Shown piece after piece: positions 61,091-64,000 of a stretch of 64,000 nt of DNA. Each line of letters begins with the position of its first letter. Positions within the stretch are counted from its first letter, which is position 1. This DNA comes from Tessaracoccus sp. MC1865. Lineage in GTDB: Bacteria > Actinomycetota > Actinomycetes > Propionibacteriales > Propionibacteriaceae. The position numbers and the translations under genes are program-made. The stretch lies in assembly GCF_017815535.1 (NCBI RefSeq), contig NZ_CP072596.1, forward strand, positions 1,302,001 through 1,366,000, written 5' to 3'. The notes under the pieces are model-generated. The model saw only the letters and a program-made list of their open reading frames with translations. It did no database searches and had not been told where the DNA came from.

Positions 61091-62857
61091 ATGTACAGGA
61101 CCAGGGGTGCGGGCCGGCTCACCGGCCATCAGCGGGGGACCGCGCTGACCCGCTCGGCGCGGGTGATCAGCCGTACCCGAGGCGAGGTCCACTCCCTGGC
61201 CGCGACCGCCCGCGCCACTGAACGCAAGGTTGCTGCCGCTGGTGATCTGGACCCTGACCAGCAAACCAACTCGGCTGTGGTGTCTCGCAGCAAAGAGATC
61301 GCGTTGCAGAAGGTCAGCTACAAGCTGGCCGGGAACCCGCCCAAGACGTCGATCGGCCGGACCGCGAACCGGGCAGGGGTCGGCGCAGTCCAAGCCACCG
61401 GCTCGGAGCTGAAGAACGCACTTCGTGACGGTGGGCGGCTCGACATCGACGACGCCGCCGTGTCCGCGGCGAGGTGGGCCAACCGCCACGGCACCGCCCT
61501 GACCGTCAAGGTCGGAGCCAAGACGCTTGTGTTCGGCGGCAAAGCCGGGATCAAGACCTCCTCGCTTGTCGGGCACGCCACGGTCGGCGCCGTCCGCTAC
61601 TCCGCGATCGGCACCATCCACGCCGCACGGCTCGGCGCCACCGGCGCCGCAGCGGCTGGCCGGCTGACCGGGCAGGTCGCCACTCGAGGAGCACGCCTCA
61701 CTGGCCGCGCCGCCACACGGGGCACCAACACTCTCCGCAAAGCGGGAGCGGCAGGCTGGAAGCGCGGCACGGCCGCAGCCCAGCGGGCGAAAGCTGCGGC
61801 TGTCAGTGGAGCCCGCGCAGCTGCGGTAATGGTCAAGGCTGCCGCGAGCGCGATCGTCGCCGCCGTCTCCGGCTCCACAGTGCTGCCCGTCGTGGTTGGC
61901 ATCATCGCCGTGGTCGCTCTGCTGGTGGCGATCCTGCCGGGGTTCATCACCGGCGCCGGCCATGAGCAGCACCGTTCAGAAACCCTCTCGGCGGTGTGCA
62001 TCTCGTCTCCCTACGAGCTGGGCCCGGTCCAGCCGCACGTCGAGCAGGCTACGGTGCTGTTGGGCACCCTCCACGGGGTTGAGGTGATCGGCGGCTGGCG
62101 TCCAGGCAACACCTACGACGTTGAAGGCCATCCGGCCGGGTTGGCTGTTGACCTGATGACCGACCGCGCGAAGGGCGATGCGGTGGCCGCCTACGCTCAA
62201 GAGCACGCGGCCGAGCTGGGAATCAAGTACATCATCTGGTGGCAGAAGATCTGGTCGGTCGAACGCGCCGGTGAAGGGTGGCGGCAGATGGAGGACCGTC
62301 GCTCCGATTCGGCCAACCACCTCGATCACGTTCACATCTCCTTCAACCCCGACCCCGGCACCGGCGGCTTGGAGACCCTCATGGCGGAGGCGTGTGGCAC
62401 CGGCGCCGACGGCGCGCCAGCGGTCAACAAGGCGGCAGCAGAATCGATCGGGGGCTGGGCCAACCCGACCCCGTCGACGAGGGTCACATCCCCGTACGGG
62501 ATGCGGACCCATCCGATCACCGGGGTGTACAAGCTCCACACCGGCGCCGACTACGGCGGCGGCTGTGGGGTGCCCATCAACGCGGCCGCGTCCGGGACGG
62601 TCTCCTCGGTGTCCCCCAACCGCGCCTACGGCAACCTCATCACCATCGACCATGGCGCCGGTATCGTCACCCGCTACGCCCACTCCTACAAGAGCGAGAT
62701 CTATGTCCGTGCCGGCGATACCGTCGTGGCCGGGCAGCGCATCGCCGCCATGGGCAGCTCCGGCTACTCCACCGCCTGCCACCTCCACTTCGAAGTGAAA
62801 GTGGGCGGCGGGTTCGTCGATCCCGTCGCGTTCCTGCAAGCCAGAGGTTTGGGATGA
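61091..62857 (+). CDS. membrane-anchored cell-wall hydrolase with two lytic domains
   Basis: 588 residues from ATG 61091. A long basic, Ala/Gly/Thr-rich cytoplasmic region (1-260) with RLTG/RGA repeats leads to one membrane span (264-287). Outside, residues about 303-420 match the ARB-07466-like domain of actinobacterial endopeptidases (GGWRPGN, HPAGLAVDLM, WWQKIW, NHLDHVHISF), and 467-583 form an M23 (LytM) peptidase with zinc ligands His483 and Asp487 (KLHTGADYG) and HLHFE at 564-568. It corresponds in position to CD1108-type hydrolases that open the wall for the channel. Confidence 0.9.
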   Translation: MYRTRGAGRLTGHQRGTALTRSARVISRTRGEVHSLAATARATERKVAAAGDLDPDQQTNSAVVSRSKEIALQKVSYKLAGNPPKTSIGRTANRAGVGAVQATGSELKNALRDGGRLDIDDAAVSAARWANRHGTALTVKVGAKTLVFGGKAGIKTSSLVGHATVGAVRYSAIGTIHAARLGATGAAAAGRLTGQVATRGARLTGRAATRGTNTLRKAGAAGWKRGTAAAQRAKAAAVSGARAAAVMVKAAASAIVAAVSGSTVLPVVVGIIAVVALLVAILPGFITGAGHEQHRSETLSAVCISSPYELGPVQPHVEQATVLLGTLHGVEVIGGWRPGNTYDVEGHPAGLAVDLMTDRAKGDAVAAYAQEHAAELGIKYIIWWQKIWSVERAGEGWRQMEDRRSDSANHLDHVHISFNPDPGTGGLETLMAEACGTGADGAPAVNKAAAESIGGWANPTPSTRVTSPYGMRTHPITGVYKLHTGADYGGGCGVPINAAASGTVSSVSPNRAYGNLITIDHGAGIVTRYAHSYKSEIYVRAGDTVVAGQRIAAMGSSGYSTACHLHFEVKVGGGFVDPVAFLQARGLG

Positions 62858-62908
62858 GAAAGTGTCACACCTGCCCGGTAGCGTCACCTGGTGACGAAAG
62901 GAGCCGGC

Positions 62909-63103
62909 ATGGAGATCAACCTGAAGATTGTCGCCGTCGTGGCCGCGATGTGTGTCGTCGGGCCGGTGGGGCTCATCCTGATCCGCTGGGTGTTCCGCGC
63001 CCTGGGGCTGTTCGTTGCCCTCGCGCTGGGCACCATCGTCCTAGCGTTGGTAGTGGCGCTAGTGCGGGGAGTGGTCACGGGCGGTATCTCGTTCACCTGG
63101 TGA
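62909..63103 (+). CDS. small two-span membrane protein in the transfer operon
   Basis: 64 residues from ATG 62909, with a perfect AAAGGAG six bases upstream; a GTG at 62891 lies before that site and is rejected. Two hydrophobic segments (about 5-25 and 29-53) are separated by RWVFRA. I recognise no family. It lies 51 bases after the hydrolase and 13 bases before the coupling protein. Confidence 0.7.
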   Translation: MEINLKIVAVVAAMCVVGPVGLILIRWVFRALGLFVALALGTIVLALVVALVRGVVTGGISFTW

Positions 63104-63116
63104 ACCGGAGGACGTC

Positions 63117-64000
63117 GTGAAGCGCCGCGCCGCAGTGTTCTTCGGGCTCATCATCGCCGTGATCCTGTTCTGGATCGGCAACACCGTCTGGCACGATGCC
63201 CGCCTCGGCTACGAGACCGGCGGCTGGGCAGGCGCGTTCGACCACGCCGACGACGGCCTCCGTACCGTTCGGCTGGCCATCTCCACCCACGTCCATGACC
63301 TCCTCGCAGGTCTTGCCCTGGTCGGGTGCGCCGGGCTGGGGTGGCTGTACTACGTCGCTGAGCGGGGTAGGGAACGCCGCGGCGAGGAACACGGCTCTGC
63401 CCGCTGGGGCAGACCACGCGATATTGGGCCGTTCATCAACCCCGACGCCGGCCGGAACCTGCTGCTGACCCGCACCGAACGGTTGACCATCGACCGGCCA
63501 GCCAAGATCCAGCATCAGCGCAACCTCAACGTCATGGTGATCGGCGCCGCCGGCACCGGCAAGTCGCGCAACTTCATCCTGCCGAACATGGCGCGCCCCC
63601 ACTCGTCGTATCTGGCCACCGACCCCAAGGGCGAACTGCTCGCAGCCTCCGGCACCGCCCTGAAGGAGGCCGGCTATCAGATTCGGGTGCTGAATCTGGT
63701 CAACTTCGCAGAGTCCGACCGGTTCAACCCTCTTGCGTATCTGAGGCCCGGGCACGAACCAGAAGACGTCAACCTGATGGCGATCAACATCATCGCCAAC
63801 ACCGACGTGCCCCGCCAACAGATGGCCGGCGGGGGAGACCCGTTCTGGGAGAGGGCCGAAGCCGGGCTGCTCAACGCCCTGATCGGCTTCGTGGCCGCGA
63901 CCTACCCGGCAGGGGATCAGCACCTCGGGTCGGTGATGGATCTGCTGCTCCAGATGCGCGCCAGTGATGACGTCGCCTACACCAGTGAGGTGGATGCGAT
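63117..64000 (+). CDS. VirD4/TraG-type coupling ATPase (3' end outside window)
   Basis: Brings the relaxase-DNA complex to the channel. GTG 63117, with CCGGAGG upstream; 294 codons visible. Two N-terminal membrane spans (about 5-20 and 62-78) precede the ATPase domain. Walker A GAAGTGKS is at about 143-150, followed by ATDPKGELLAASG and VLNLVNFAESDRFNPLAYL, the standard TraG/VirD4 start. FWERAEAGLLNALI is a further family signature. The remaining half, with Walker B, is beyond the edge. A relaxase gene is expected further right. Confidence 0.93.
   Translation, partial: MKRRAAVFFGLIIAVILFWIGNTVWHDARLGYETGGWAGAFDHADDGLRTVRLAISTHVHDLLAGLALVGCAGLGWLYYVAERGRERRGEEHGSARWGRPRDIGPFINPDAGRNLLLTRTERLTIDRPAKIQHQRNLNVMVIGAAGTGKSRNFILPNMARPHSSYLATDPKGELLAASGTALKEAGYQIRVLNLVNFAESDRFNPLAYLRPGHEPEDVNLMAINIIANTDVPRQQMAGGGDPFWERAEAGLLNALIGFVAATYPAGDQHLGSVMDLLLQMRASDDVAYTSEVDA

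Larger units (their letters stand above)
46722..64000. mobile_element. integrative and conjugative element at tRNA-fMet (left part; continues past window)
   Basis: Everything right of the tRNA fits one conjugative element: XRE repressor and excisionase-like control genes, replication or regulation winged-helix genes, an adhesin with sortase, and an F/CD1112-style type IV secretion set (pilin-like, VirB6, PrgI, VirB4, CD1108-like hydrolase, VirD4). All large genes run left to right. No integrase, relaxase, oriT or right att repeat lies in the window, so the far boundary is unknown. An IS3-family element has broken prgI, so transfer may be lost. Chromosomal gene order stops abruptly at the tRNA. 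Confidence 0.88.

Overview
The window is high-GC, tightly packed DNA from a Gram-positive actinobacterium. Gene content and order point to the Propionibacteriaceae (Tessaracoccus/Cutibacterium-like): a PPA1309-family gene, a UPF0182 giant membrane protein, a DUF5679 zinc ribbon, a UvrD2 helicase with an HRDC domain, and a pyrG-NUDIX-xerD-parA-scpA-scpB-rluB order recalling the Mycobacterium Rv1695-Rv1711 block. This assignment is inferred from gene families; no ribosomal RNA gene is present.

Bases 1-46644 are chromosomal core. 1-5.9 kb holds the end of NAD kinase, recN, a small membrane protein, pyrG, an ADP-ribose-type NUDIX hydrolase and xerD. 6-7.2 kb is an Eis-like acetyltransferase. 7.2-7.7 kb is a gene-free region with two hairpins that share one loop. 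7.7-11.1 kb is a translationally coupled chromosome-organisation operon (orphan parA, a small unknown protein, scpA, scpB, rluB). 11.2-18.1 kb has a YbjN-like protein, a PNPOx-like flavoprotein, a tandem universal stress protein, the helicase HrpA and thioesterase TesB. 18.1-20.7 kb has two divergent sigma-70 genes (group 2 and principal). 20.7-25 kb has an exported beta-helix protein, a GATase/carboxylate-amine ligase pair and an aspartate aminotransferase. 25-34.9 kb is DNA repair: recD, recB, recC and, divergently, uvrD2. 34.9-41.9 kb resembles the Rv3193c-Rv3196 block (ThiF-like fragment, DUF5679, zinc metalloprotease, PDZ-Lon protease, PPA1309, UPF0182). 41.9-46.5 kb has an M16 peptidase pair, an aldo/keto reductase and an alpha/beta hydrolase.

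At 46645-46721 lies an initiator tRNA-Met gene, and everything to its right to the window end appears to be one integrative and conjugative element, cut off by the window edge. It starts with a leaderless XRE repressor whose 3' end runs antisense into the tRNA, a divergent excisionase-like gene, and four overlapping genes for related winged-helix proteins. Next come surface functions: an exported CAP-domain protein, a 1310-residue thioester/Ig/VaFE adhesin and its adjacent sortase. Then come type IV secretion genes: a small pilin-like membrane protein, VirB6-like, a lipoprotein, PrgI, VirB4, a two-domain cell-wall hydrolase, a small membrane protein and the VirD4/TraG coupling ATPase (partial). 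An intact 1353-bp IS3-family insertion sequence splits prgI, with a 3-bp target duplication; removing it restores the reading frame exactly. No relaxase, integrase or right-hand att site is visible.

The most unusual signals are: an undescribed-looking cysteine-paired extracellular module, itself an internal duplication, shared by a chromosomal beta-helix protein and the element's CAP protein; the run of four winged-helix paralogues; a four-copy repeat with an exact 21-bp period in a probable promoter; and the two hairpins with identical loops and covarying stems upstream of parA.
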